Shown: positions 8,702-17,550, numbered from the stretch's first letter. The stretch is DNA of 33,525 nt from CAYJLC01 sp044426355 (GCA_044426355.1 JAWXUO010000020.1:1-33525), one strand, 5' to 3'. Translations and numbers: made by a program. Notes: generated by a model not told the origin, from the letters alone.

Positions 8702-9822
8702 TAAAATAATCCTTTAATTATATTGCAAACTTTCATAAGTTGCTCATCAGTTAATTTTGTGTCAGATGGCAAACACAAGCCTTTTTCAAATAAATTTTCT
8801 GCTACATCTCCATTAGAAATAAAATCATATTTTGCAAAAACAGGTTGTTTGTGCATAGGTTTCCAAAGTGGTCTTGCCTCGATATTTTCTTTTTCTAAAG
8901 CTAAAATTATATCTAAAGGCTTTATTTTAGAATTTTTTAAAGTTATAGACGAAAGCCAACAGTTACATTCTAAAATATTTTCAACTGGCATCATTTTTAT
9001 ATCTTTTATTTCTTCAAAAGCTTTTTTATAAAACGAGTATATATATTGTTTTTTCGAAACTCTTTTATCTAAAACTTTTAATTGCCCACGGCCAATCCCT
9101 GCAACTACATTGCTCATTCTGTAGTTATATCCTACTTCTTTGTGTTCATAATGTCTTTCATTTTCTCTGCTTTGTGTTGCATAAAAAACTGCTTTTTTCA
9201 TCATTTCGTCTGCATTTTCTGCATTAGAAACTAACATTCCACCACCCGATGTTGTAATTATTTTATTTCCGTTAAAGCTATAAATACCAAAATCACCAAA
9301 CGAGCCTGTATATTTACCTTTATATTTCGTGCCTAAGCTTTCTGCAGAATCTTCTATCAAAATTGCATTATTTTTTTTACAAATAGCTGATATTTCGTCT
9401 AATTTAGCAGGTATTCCATATAAATTAACTGCCAAAACAGCCTTTGCATTAGGATATTTTAAAAATGCTTTTTCTAAAGCTTTCGGACACATATTCCAAG
9501 TATCAAGTTCGCTATCTATAAAAACAGGTGTTGCAGTTTGATATAAAATAGGATTTGCTGTAGCCGAAAAAGTTAGCGTTTGGCAAAAAACCACATCATC
9601 TTTATCTACATTTGCAAGCTTTAAAGCAAGGTGTATAGCAGATGTTCCAGACACTAAAGCAGTAGCGTTTTTAATACCCATTTTTAAGCACATTTCGTTT
9701 TCAAATTCGTTTACATTTTTACCTAAAGGTGCAATCCAATTTGTGTCAAATGCTTCTTTTATATATTCTTGTTCGTATCCCTCGTCGCTGATATGTGGCG
9801 AAGATAAGTAAATTTTCTCCAT
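8701..9822 (-). CDS. pglE: PglE-like UDP-4-keto-sugar aminotransferase (DegT/DnrJ/EryC1/StrS)
   Basis: 373 residues, full length for PLP-dependent sugar aminotransferases (PF01041). They transaminate a UDP-4-keto-6-deoxy-HexNAc using glutamate. SGTSAIHLAL at 59-68 forms the phosphate-binding region, EDSAES (157-162) contains the pyridine-contacting Asp158, and NGNKIITTSGGG (184-195) carries the probable Schiff-base Lys187. GYNYRMSNVVAGIGRGQL is the family C-half motif. Start at 9820-9822 with AGGAGA upstream. The gene is coupled to the PglC-like transferase, which makes a bacillosamine-type sugar likely. No PglD acetyltransferase or PglF dehydratase lies in the window, so these must be elsewhere or the sugar is different. 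Confidence 0.87.
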   Translation of the reverse strand: MEKIYLSSPHISDEGYEQEYIKEAFDTNWIAPLGKNVNEFENEMCLKMGIKNATALVSGTSAIHLALKLANVDKDDVVFCQTLTFSATANPILYQTATPVFIDSELDTWNMCPKALEKAFLKYPNAKAVLAVNLYGIPAKLDEISAICKKNNAILIEDSAESLGTKYKGKYTGSFGDFGIYSFNGNKIITTSGGGMLVSNAENADEMMKKAVFYATQSRENERHYEHKEVGYNYRMSNVVAGIGRGQLKVLDKRVSKKQYIYSFYKKAFEEIKDIKMMPVENILECNCWLSSITLKNSKIKPLDIILALEKENIEARPLWKPMHKQPVFAKYDFISNGDVAENLFEKGLCLPSDTKLTDEQLMKVCNIIKGLF

Positions 9823-9865
9823 TTAGCAAGTTCTCCTATAATCGTTTATCATATTAATTAAACCT

Positions 9866-9894
9866 ATTTTACCATATTTAAAGTATTAAGTCAA
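9866..9894 (-). promoter_or_regulatory. Probable promoter of the pglE-pglC pair
   Basis: TTGACT (9889-9894), 17-bp spacer and TAAAAT (9866-9871) on the minus strand, just downstream of the terminator of the preceding gene. Confidence 0.6.
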
Positions 9895-9901
9895 TTAAGC
9901 G

Positions 9902-9929
9902 AAAAAAACAAGCGTCTTAAAGACGCTTG
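9902..9929 (-). terminator. Rho-independent terminator of the SLH-NAGPA gene
   Basis: Read on the minus strand, a 9-bp perfect stem (9921-9929 with 9909-9917, CAAGCGTCT arms) with a 3-nt loop is followed by seven T. The stop codon of the gene is only a few nt upstream. Confidence 0.92.
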
Positions 9930-9933
9930 CTTA

Positions 9934-11553
9934 TTATTTTAGAATAATTTTATTATGACAATTAATGATAGTGATAATCGCTTGTTCTCTAGTATAATTA
10001 TCATTCGGTGTGAAAGTTCCGTTAGCGTTACCGTTCATAATTGAGTATGAAGTTATTGTATTAACGCCATCTACAGCCCACGAACTGATATTTGCAGAAT
10101 CTGAAAAAGTTAATTGTTCACGAATATCTTCAACAGTTCCTAAAAGTGCTACCATTCTCCCTAAAACAGTTGCAGATTCTTCACGAGTTAAGAAATCGTT
10201 TGGTTTAAACTTGTTTTCGCCAGTTCCTTTTACAATTCCAAGGCTTGCAATAGCAAGAACTGCTTCGTCGTCTGTATCATCAAAATCAACATCTAGCATT
10301 GAGATATTTTCTCTTTCTAGTAGTTCTTCTACAGAAAGATTTGTAGTTTGCGTGATATATTGTAATACAAGTGAGCAAAATTCTGCACGAGTAATATCGC
10401 TAGTGTATGAATTTAATAAATCACTTGGAACATAGTCTAGTTCTACAGCTTGATTTACATCATCAACTGCCCAAAAAGACGGTTGTTCTACAACTTCTTC
10501 CTCTTCTACATAAGTTTCATCTAAAACTATAGCTAAAACTGTGCTTAAATTTCTTCCAGCTGGTGTTAAATATGAACCAACGCTATACAGCATAGAAGAT
10601 GCACCACCATCAAGGCTAATTGCGTTTGTAGCACCTATTGATACAAGATAGCTTGCAATTTCGCTAAAACTTCCTACAGCTGTTGCAAAATAAATTTTTC
10701 CATCTGCTGTTGTATACGCAAAAGAGCGTTGAAGTGATGAGTAATTATCTTGTTTGTCTTGAGTGTCATAAGTTGCGTTATAAGTTTCACTTGCAGAAAT
10801 ATCCACTCCGTTTAACACTAAAAGTCTACCACCAGAAATCGCATTTTCTACATTGTTCCAGTCATCATTTGTAGTTGTAGGAATGATATTATATGTAAGC
10901 TCTGCTTTGTCGCCAATTGTTGGTAAATTGTTCCATTTATCAGCACTTTCATAAGCTTCGCTATTATAAACTATTTTAAAAGTTCCTTCGTCAACTGTTT
11001 GAGATGTATTGCTGTCAATATTTATTACAATTCCGTTATCTACTGTATATACCATTGAACCATCGTTTATAGTTAATTCATATCCAAAGTCATCTGTTAA
11101 AATAACTATCGAGCTATCGCTTGAGTAATAAGTATTTGCACCCCATACGCCAATTGTTTTAGAATCGTTAATCAAAACTTGTGGCACTACATTTACTCTA
11201 TCCATAAGAATTTGACCATCATAAGTAAAAGCTATCATATTATTATAGCCACCTGCATTAATTACAACGCCATCTTTAATAATCGCACCATAAGTTAGTG
11301 GAGCATTTGAAGGATAAACTATAGGTGTTGTGTGGTACGAATTGAAAAAACCACCGTTTACAGCTATTGCTACATCAGATGTAATCATAGACGTTACAGC
11401 TTGTGATGTATGAATTTTATCGTTTGCTAAAATAACTTCTGCTTTAGCATTCGAGTAGTCAATCCCTGCTGTTTGTAATCTACTTAGGGCGTTTGCTTGC
11501 ACACAAAATACCATTGATAAAGACAAGCATAAAATTGTTTGTTTAAATTTCAT
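9934..11553 (-). CDS. SLH-anchored phosphodiester glycosidase (NAGPA domain plus three SLH domains)
   Basis: 539 residues. Signal peptide 1-22 (ends VQANA). NAGPA domain about 30-345, with NGGFF at 66-70 and the SLDGGASS motif at 313-320, a region that corresponds to NLDGGSSS in the smaller paralogue at 6283-7263. An acidic linker (EEEEVVEQ) leads to three C-terminal SLH domains (about 359-403, 421-472, 482-534) with TRAE, TREE and TREQ motifs, which would attach the enzyme to pyruvylated secondary wall polymer. It likely removes phosphodiester-linked sugars from envelope polymers at the surface (family inference). It has its own consensus promoter and terminator, so it is monocistronic. Start supported by GAGG 6 nt upstream. 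Confidence 0.9.
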   Translation of the reverse strand: MKFKQTILCLSLSMVFCVQANALSRLQTAGIDYSNAKAEVILANDKIHTSQAVTSMITSDVAIAVNGGFFNSYHTTPIVYPSNAPLTYGAIIKDGVVINAGGYNNMIAFTYDGQILMDRVNVVPQVLINDSKTIGVWGANTYYSSDSSIVILTDDFGYELTINDGSMVYTVDNGIVINIDSNTSQTVDEGTFKIVYNSEAYESADKWNNLPTIGDKAELTYNIIPTTTNDDWNNVENAISGGRLLVLNGVDISASETYNATYDTQDKQDNYSSLQRSFAYTTADGKIYFATAVGSFSEIASYLVSIGATNAISLDGGASSMLYSVGSYLTPAGRNLSTVLAIVLDETYVEEEEVVEQPSFWAVDDVNQAVELDYVPSDLLNSYTSDITRAEFCSLVLQYITQTTNLSVEELLERENISMLDVDFDDTDDEAVLAIASLGIVKGTGENKFKPNDFLTREESATVLGRMVALLGTVEDIREQLTFSDSANISSWAVDGVNTITSYSIMNGNANGTFTPNDNYTREQAIITIINCHNKIILK

Positions 11554-11577
11554 TTCTTTCCTCTTTTCCGTATAATT

Positions 11578-11620
11578 TATTATACTAAAGTATTATACTA
11601 TAAAAACTGTTTTATGTCAA
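11578..11620 (-). promoter_or_regulatory. Consensus promoter of the SLH-NAGPA gene with tandem 10-bp repeat
   Basis: TTGACA (11615-11620), 17-bp spacer, TATAAT (11592-11597) on the minus strand, all consensus. On the plus strand TATTATACTA is repeated at 11578-11587 and 11591-11600; one copy covers the -10, the other the early transcribed region. Confidence 0.75.
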
Positions 11621-11647
11621 TTTTTCACATTTTAGTACAATTAAATT

Positions 11648-12469
11648 TTACAGCTTTTCGTTTTTATAATTTATGCTATATAAGTTCGTTTTTCTATTTT
11701 GAGGTATTTGCTCACGAACTTGGTCTATTTTTGAAAAATCCAAATCATAATACAAAACGTCTTCCTTATCCGAGAGCCTTGCTACAACTTCTCCCCAAGG
11801 TGACACTATGATAGAATTTGCATAAGACACATATTCCCCTTTTTCATCTCGTGCAGATGATGTTCCTACTGTAAAAATTTGATTATCTACGGCTCTTGCA
11901 CGAAAAAGCAGTTCCCAATGAAGTGGGCCTGTTGTCATGTTAAAAGCAGCAGGTACTATTATGCAGTTTGCACCTTTTAATCTTGCTATTCGGCTAAGTT
12001 CTTGAAAGCGAATATCAAAACAAATTAAAAGCCCAAATTTTCCATATTCTGTATCAAAAACAGTTACTTCGTTACCATCTGATAGTGTATCGCTTTCTTT
12101 AAAATACTGACCACCTTTTATATCAACATCAAACAGTTGTACTTTTCTATGTTTTGCAATTTTTTCTCCTTGTTTATTAAAAACATACGAAGTATTATAT
12201 GTTTTGCCCTCAAAACTTTCTGGCATAGAACCTGCAACGACATAAATATTGTTATCTTTTGCACATTTGCTAAGTTTTAAAAAATTTTCTCCGTTTTCTT
12301 CTTGTGCATAAATAGGAAATTTTTTCGTTTGATAAGGGCAACAAAACATTTCTGGTAAAACTACCATTTCTGCTCCGTTTTTTGCACAATTTTGTATCTG
12401 AAAAATCGCATTTTCTATATTTTTTTCATTTTCTTCATAAACCATTGATTGTATAAGTGCTATTTTCAT
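11648..12469 (-). CDS. Carbon-nitrogen hydrolase, probable omega-amidase (Nit2/YafV-like)
   Basis: 273 residues, full-length nitrilase-superfamily domain (PF00795). The catalytic triad is visible as Glu40 (VVLPEMF), Lys109 (KHRKVQLFD) and Cys150 (LLICFDIRF). The KVQLFDVDI and GLLICFDIRFQELSR wording is that of the Nit2/omega-amidase branch, which hydrolyses alpha-ketoglutaramate or ketosuccinamate to the keto acid and ammonia in the cytoplasm. No signal peptide. GGAGG lies 6 nt before the ATG and the upstream DUF3810 gene ends 9 nt before it, so the two are one transcript. The enzyme class is secure; the exact substrate is inferred. Confidence 0.87.
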   Translation of the reverse strand: MKIALIQSMVYEENEKNIENAIFQIQNCAKNGAEMVVLPEMFCCPYQTKKFPIYAQEENGENFLKLSKCAKDNNIYVVAGSMPESFEGKTYNTSYVFNKQGEKIAKHRKVQLFDVDIKGGQYFKESDTLSDGNEVTVFDTEYGKFGLLICFDIRFQELSRIARLKGANCIIVPAAFNMTTGPLHWELLFRARAVDNQIFTVGTSSARDEKGEYVSYANSIIVSPWGEVVARLSDKEDVLYYDLDFSKIDQVREQIPQNRKTNLYSINYKNEKL

Positions 12470-12478
12470 AAAATCCTC

Positions 12479-13606
12479 CTATTTTTTGTTAAAATCTGCT
12501 ATTAATAAATCTACCATTCGCCCATAACTATTAATGCCGTCAGTTTGATTATTCGCTTTTAAATATGTGTCATTAACAGCTTTTGATACCGTTCTAATTT
12601 TGGTTTCATATTTATAATAATATTCGTTATGTGCCTGAAAATCAAGTTTTACATCGTCTGATAAAGTTGACATAATTTCATAATATTTATCTGTGTTTTT
12701 AGAATATAATGCGTTTGTAGAATGAAGTAACGCAAGCATAGTTCCACTGTAATTTAACATATCTTCCTCGCTACTGCGACACGCAATATACGCTATAAAA
12801 TTCGCCTCGTCCTCTCGCATAAAACCTGCAACATGGGCAAGCTCGTGACACACAGTTGACGGAATAAAAATATCCGAAGAATTAATGTTTATATTCGCCT
12901 CGCCTGTTATTGCAAAAAATCCACCTGTCATACTAAGATATGACATAGCTTTTGATAAAAAAACTGGTTTTGACACAGCTCTTTCTAAAATATCAAACAA
13001 ATCTGTGTATTCTGGGTAATCTTCTACTAAATTTTCAAAGGATTTCGTACAAAGTTTAAATAATTCTTCTGTAGTATATTTTTTCGTGTAGTCAAAAACT
13101 TCGTTTTCTTGGTCTATAATTTCTCTGTAATAATTTGCATCACTAGCTAATTTTTCGCATAAATCATACAAATTGTCTACCGATGTATCTTCCATTTCTA
13201 GTCCACTATAATAGTAAAAAGTATGTTGGTGATAATTTGGTAAATAGCTTATTGTAAACATAAAAACCACTATGCAACACGGCACAAACAACAAAAGCAA
13301 AACATTTAAAATGTTTTTTCTATCGCATTTTATCGTATAAATCAAAAAAATCGTCATACCTATTAAATACAAGCAAAATAAAACTATCAAAACTTCAGCT
13401 ATAGAAAATGGTACTTTCGAGTTTAAATTCAAAAGAATACTCATATATTTCTCATAAAATCCATGAGTATAATATTTTGTTGTTAAATCCACGTTTTGCC
13501 TAGCTAAAAACACTGTCAAATAAGAAAGCACTAATAAAACAATACTTATTATAAATAGTTTAAGTTGTATGTTTGATTTTCTCGCAACAGCTTTTTTTAA
13601 ATACAT
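12479..13606 (-). CDS. DUF3810 membrane protein, putative zinc metallopeptidase
   Basis: 375 residues. Three hydrophobic segments near 16-36, 67-92 and 100-121 are followed by a long extracytoplasmic domain. HELAH at 254-258 with Glu267 in REDEANF gives an HExxH plus downstream Glu pattern of a gluzincin-like zinc site, matching DUF3810. No substrate is known for the family. Strong SD (GGAGG) and its own promoter at 13635-13663; the omega-amidase gene follows after 9 nt. Family assignment is from motif recognition, and the peptidase activity is inferred. Confidence 0.83.
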   Translation of the reverse strand: MYLKKAVARKSNIQLKLFIISIVLLVLSYLTVFLARQNVDLTTKYYTHGFYEKYMSILLNLNSKVPFSIAEVLIVLFCLYLIGMTIFLIYTIKCDRKNILNVLLLLFVPCCIVVFMFTISYLPNYHQHTFYYYSGLEMEDTSVDNLYDLCEKLASDANYYREIIDQENEVFDYTKKYTTEELFKLCTKSFENLVEDYPEYTDLFDILERAVSKPVFLSKAMSYLSMTGGFFAITGEANININSSDIFIPSTVCHELAHVAGFMREDEANFIAYIACRSSEEDMLNYSGTMLALLHSTNALYSKNTDKYYEIMSTLSDDVKLDFQAHNEYYYKYETKIRTVSKAVNDTYLKANNQTDGINSYGRMVDLLIADFNKK

Positions 13607-13634
13607 TAATATACCTCCATAAATTCCTAATATA

Positions 13635-13663
13635 ATTTTACCACATAAATCAAATTTTTACAA
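13635..13663 (-). promoter_or_regulatory. Probable promoter of the DUF3810-amidase operon
   Basis: TTGTAA (13658-13663), 17-bp spacer, TAAAAT (13635-13640) on the minus strand. Confidence 0.5.
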
Positions 13664-13678
13664 ATTAATCTAATAGAA

Positions 13679-13743
13679 AAACTGCACCCTTTTTACTACT
13701 TATATAGTTATTATACCATATATCTAGCTTTTGAGTGCAGTTT
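13679..13743 (-). terminator. Possible terminator of the symporter gene
   Basis: A perfect 9-bp inverted repeat AAACTGCAC (13679-13687) / GTGCAGTTT (13735-13743) follows the symporter stop and ends in a short T5 run on the minus strand. The 47-nt loop is unusually long for an intrinsic terminator. Confidence 0.45.
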
Positions 13744-13755
13744 ATATATTTAATT

Positions 13756-15519
13756 TTATTGTTCTTGATTTTCGGTAGTTAATGCTTTTGGTTTGCTAGA
13801 ATATACTAGAGCTAAGCCAGCTATTAAAACAATAGCACCTACAGCTAAAAATACAAGTCTGCTTGAGAATGTTTCTTGTGGCATAACAACAAGTAAAGTT
13901 ATTGCACCACCTGCAAGTGATAATAATTTACCAAGCATATTTCTTTGGTTATTATCAGATGCATTTGCTTCTTCATCATCGTCTTCAGATACAACTTCTG
14001 TATTGATATTACTAAAGAACAAATCGTATTCTTTTTGTCTTTCTTCAGAAAATCCTTTAAAGAAGTATTTACTACAAATAAAGAAAGGTAACGTTATACA
14101 TGCGTGTAATAAAACACCTAGTGTTAAAGATTTCATATCACTAAATTCTGCCGAAGTAATAGTAGTACCTAAAATCGCTTCTATCCAAGGTTGTTCTATT
14201 ATTGTTACAAAATATGATACTCCAGCACCTACAATAAGTGTTGCCCACGCCGACCAGTCTGGTGTATTTTTTACAATATATCCAAAGAAAGTTGGTATAA
14301 GCACTGGCAATACAATAAGTGAACTTACAGTTTGCATTAAGCTAAATAAGTCTAAATTATTAAGACTGCTTATAAATTGTGCAAGTAAAATTATACATAC
14401 ACCTAATAGTAACGTTGTAGTTTTACCTACTTTAATCATTTTTTCTTCTGTTGCTTCTTTATTTACAAAAACTCTGTAAACATTACGAACATAGATACCA
14501 GCATTTCTATTAAGTGCTGAGTCCATAGAAGACATTGTCGCTGCAAACATCGCAGACATCATAAGCCCTACCATACCTGTAGGTAGATAGTTTTTAATAA
14601 ATACATAATACGTTGCGTCTTTTCCTAGTTCTTCGATTTGACCTGCAAAAACTTGTCCAGGACCTGCCATAAACCAAGCTGGTACAAACCAAATAAAAGG
14701 ACCTACAAACATAAGTATACAAGCTAGCAAAGCAGCTTTACGTGCATTTTTAGTATCTTTTGCACACATGTATCTGTATGAGTCTATCATATTATTCGTT
14801 GATAAAAATTGTTTTGCAAAAGATGCGATTACCCATACTACAAAAATTGCAAAATATGTATGACCTGTAGCTGAGAAAGGACTTGCTTCTGGTAAACCAG
14901 TTTCGAGTATTGTAGAAACTCCACCTGCTTTTGTTATAGCAACTACAGATGCTACAAAAGACACAGCCATGATAATTACCATTTGTAAAAAGTCCGAGGC
15001 AATAACTGCCCACGCACCACCTGTTACAGACATAAGTACAACTATAGCACCTGTAACGTAAATAGTAGTTTCAATTGAAATTCCAAATACAGCTGAAACG
15101 AAAATTGCAAGACTGTTTAGCCAAATACCTGCAGAAATCGTACTCGAAGGAACTGCTGCTAAAGTAAATACTTGTTCGTTTACTTTACCAAATCTTAGTC
15201 TAACACCCTCGATAGGTGTTACAACACGCATTTGTCGAGATTTTGCAGCAAAAAACAGATAGTTACCAAAGTAACCTACTGCATTTCCTAAAAACGTTGC
15301 TAAAATAGCAAATCCATCTGAATATGCCTTACCTGCTGCTCCTGTAAAGGACCAAGCACTAAATTGTGTCATGAATGCAGTAGCTCCTACCATCCACCAT
15401 AACATTTTTCCACCACCTTTGAAAAAGTCGCTTGTAGAATTTGAAAAAGTTCTAAAAAGCCACCCAATCGACATAAGGAAAGCGAAATAAACAAGTATAA
15501 CTATTATATCTATAGTCAT
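13756..15519 (-). CDS. Sodium:solute symporter family transporter
   Basis: 587 residues with the SSS-family fold (PF00474), a Na+-driven importer of a small solute. About 13 core membrane segments are visible. Conserved stretches include the SDFFKGGGKMLWWMVGATAF region near 28-50, TPIEGVRLRFG near 100-110, TGGAWAVIASDFLQ near 165-180 and MSAMFAATMSSMDSALNRNAG near 318-338, the last being the helix with Na+-site residues. After a cytoplasmic acidic loop (EDDDEEANASDNNQ near 520) come two further hydrophobic segments. The solute cannot be told from sequence. Start set by AGGAGGAG 7 nt upstream. It is monocistronic and divergent from the diguanylate cyclase gene. Confidence 0.9.
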   Translation of the reverse strand: MTIDIIVILVYFAFLMSIGWLFRTFSNSTSDFFKGGGKMLWWMVGATAFMTQFSAWSFTGAAGKAYSDGFAILATFLGNAVGYFGNYLFFAAKSRQMRVVTPIEGVRLRFGKVNEQVFTLAAVPSSTISAGIWLNSLAIFVSAVFGISIETTIYVTGAIVVLMSVTGGAWAVIASDFLQMVIIMAVSFVASVVAITKAGGVSTILETGLPEASPFSATGHTYFAIFVVWVIASFAKQFLSTNNMIDSYRYMCAKDTKNARKAALLACILMFVGPFIWFVPAWFMAGPGQVFAGQIEELGKDATYYVFIKNYLPTGMVGLMMSAMFAATMSSMDSALNRNAGIYVRNVYRVFVNKEATEEKMIKVGKTTTLLLGVCIILLAQFISSLNNLDLFSLMQTVSSLIVLPVLIPTFFGYIVKNTPDWSAWATLIVGAGVSYFVTIIEQPWIEAILGTTITSAEFSDMKSLTLGVLLHACITLPFFICSKYFFKGFSEERQKEYDLFFSNINTEVVSEDDDEEANASDNNQRNMLGKLLSLAGGAITLLVVMPQETFSSRLVFLAVGAIVLIAGLALVYSSKPKALTTENQEQ

Positions 15520-15682
15520 AACTACTCCTCCTGTTTCTTTGCGTGTAACTAGCAGTTATACTAGATATGCAAGGGTTAAAAAATTTTGATATTTTTATAA
15601 TAATTTAAAATCAAAAACTAAGTGGCTAAATCTTAATTCTTTAAACTTTTCAAATTAAAACAATTTTAACATCAATATTTTT

Positions 15683-15711
15683 ATTATAAACTTAACTAGA
15701 TAATTTGTCAA
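15683..15711 (-). promoter_or_regulatory. Perfect-consensus promoter of the sodium:solute symporter
   Basis: TTGACA (15706-15711), 17-bp spacer and TATAAT (15683-15688) on the minus strand. The predicted start near 15676 gives a leader of about 155 nt before the ATG. I recognise no known riboswitch in it. The remaining part of the 15520-15963 gap is AT-rich and shows no gene. Confidence 0.8.
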
Positions 15712-15905
15712 CAAAAATCATAATTATTAACTAGTTTACATTAAAAACAGACAAAATAAACTATAAAGTCGCATTGTTTGTTCTATTTTATGTGCAAAAA
15801 CACTTAAAAGTAAATACATATCAAAATTTTCAATTTTTCTTTATTTATTATTATTTTTTTAATTTGTAAACTTTTTTTAAAATTCATTTATTTTTGTAAA
15901 ATTTA

Positions 15906-15914
15906 TGTTATAAT
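15906..15914 (+). promoter_or_regulatory. Extended -10 promoter of the diguanylate cyclase gene
   Basis: TGT followed by TATAAT (15909-15914) forms an extended -10 element; no good -35 is present. Leader about 43 nt, with AAGGA 8 nt before the ATG at 15964. Confidence 0.5.
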
Positions 15915-15963
15915 GTAAAAAAGTGTCGATTTATATTGCCACTACTTAGAAAGGAATTTTAGT

Positions 15964-17550
15964 ATGAAAGATAAATTAAATTTAATAGATGATATTTACG
16001 CTTGCTTACTTATAGATAAAAAAACTTTTGAAGTTTTAGACGGCAATAAGCTTGCAAAAAATTATTATTTTAATGATAAAGAAACAGCTAAACTAGAAGA
16101 ATTATTTTTAAATTGCGACGATTTAAAAAGTTTTTTTGAAAAAAAAGGCGAGGAATTTTCTAAATATTTAAGTGATTTCACTTCTGTAAAATATGGTTTA
16201 GAGCAGTTTTTATGTGACATCGAAATTTGTTATTGTAGCGAAAGTTTAGTTTTTTTAGTTATAAAAGAAAAATCATCTGAGCATAATTTTTTTGTAGAAG
16301 AACTTGTCGAGCTTGATAATAATCCCGTTTTTGTAGTAGACCCTGAAAATAAATATGAGCTTAATTATTTTAACGACCATTTTTTAGAAGCCGTACAAAT
16401 GATGGAATTTAACTTTTCTTCAACTTCAAATATCTCTTTTTTAAGCCTTTTGCAAGAAAATCGAGTAAAAGCATTTACGCATGATATAGATAATCAGCTA
16501 GAAAAAAATAACGAGTGCGACACTGATATTGAAATAACTTTAGATGGACATTATTTTCAAATGTTTCGTTTTAATGCTTTAAAATCTCATATAGATGGTA
16601 AACTTTATGGCGTTTTAATCAGTATAAAAAAACAAAGCGAACTTATGAAAAAAATTGAATATGACCAACAATATTTCAATATAATGCAAGAATTTTCTAA
16701 AGATTTGCTTTTTCGTATAGATATACAAAAGAAAACGCTTGTACATCGTGGAGATATTTCAAAATTTATTGATTTGCGTTCAGAAATGGAAAATTTTCCT
16801 GAGTGTATCCGTGTAACAAGGCTTGTGCATCCTGATGACCTTGAGGGATATATTGCATTTTGCTACAGAATGATGCACGGTGCATCTGCTGTTTTTGAGC
16901 CTCGTTTTCAATTTAAAAATGGTGTTTACGAGAAATATAGACTGCAAGGTAAACCTCTTTTTAGCGAAAATGGAGAGCCTGTACAAGTTGTTGGTAAGTC
17001 TGAAAATATTCAAAAATATATAGAAATAGAAGCAAAAGCAAACTATGACTCGCTAACTTCCACTTTAAATAAACAATCTTTTAGAGAAGTTGTAGAAAAT
17101 ATGCTAAATCGTTCTGTAGAGAAAGATAAATTTGCACTACTGTTTTTAGATTTCGATAATTTTAAAAAAGTAAATGACACTATGGGTCATGCTTTTGGCG
17201 ACTTTTTACTAGAAGTAACAGGAAAACGCATACAAAACAGCATTAGAAGCCATGATAAAATCGGTAGAGTTGGTGGAGATGAGTTTGTAATATTTTTTCA
17301 ACACGCACCTAGCGAAGAATCGACTTTAGAACGAGCAGAAGCGATTTTGCACTCACTTCGTCGAGAGTATAGCGATGGTGATTTAACCTATTCTATACGT
17401 GCAAGTATCGGTATTGCAATGTTTCCACAAGATGGAACAACCTATGACGAGCTTTATCAATGTGCAGATGTTGCCTTATATAAATCAAAAGAACGTGGAA
17501 AAGATGTTGCGTCTTTATATAGTCAATGCATAAAAAAAGCAGATAAATAA
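15964..17550 (+). CDS. Soluble PAS-GGDEF diguanylate cyclase
   Basis: 528 residues without membrane segments. Residues about 110-225 and 235-355 look like two PAS-type sensor domains; 1-105 may be a third, degenerate one. The GGDEF domain (about 360-520) is complete: LDFDNFKKVND with Asp396, the signature GGDEF at 437-441, and an intact inhibitory I-site RxxD (RSHD, 428-431) exactly five residues upstream. It should make cyclic di-GMP from two GTP and be product-inhibited. No EAL or HD-GYP domain is present, so it is synthesis-only. The input signal is unknown. It is transcribed alone, divergent from the symporter. Confidence 0.92.
   Translation: MKDKLNLIDDIYACLLIDKKTFEVLDGNKLAKNYYFNDKETAKLEELFLNCDDLKSFFEKKGEEFSKYLSDFTSVKYGLEQFLCDIEICYCSESLVFLVIKEKSSEHNFFVEELVELDNNPVFVVDPENKYELNYFNDHFLEAVQMMEFNFSSTSNISFLSLLQENRVKAFTHDIDNQLEKNNECDTDIEITLDGHYFQMFRFNALKSHIDGKLYGVLISIKKQSELMKKIEYDQQYFNIMQEFSKDLLFRIDIQKKTLVHRGDISKFIDLRSEMENFPECIRVTRLVHPDDLEGYIAFCYRMMHGASAVFEPRFQFKNGVYEKYRLQGKPLFSENGEPVQVVGKSENIQKYIEIEAKANYDSLTSTLNKQSFREVVENMLNRSVEKDKFALLFLDFDNFKKVNDTMGHAFGDFLLEVTGKRIQNSIRSHDKIGRVGGDEFVIFFQHAPSEESTLERAEAILHSLRREYSDGDLTYSIRASIGIAMFPQDGTTYDELYQCADVALYKSKERGKDVASLYSQCIKKADK

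Noticed and set aside
13793..14479. A 228-codon plus-strand frame
   Set aside because: It lies antisense within the sodium symporter gene, whose membrane topology and motifs are clear; no ribosome site.
15520..15676. Known riboswitch or T-box in the symporter leader
   Set aside because: No conserved core of a class I know was found, and no intrinsic terminator lies before the start codon.
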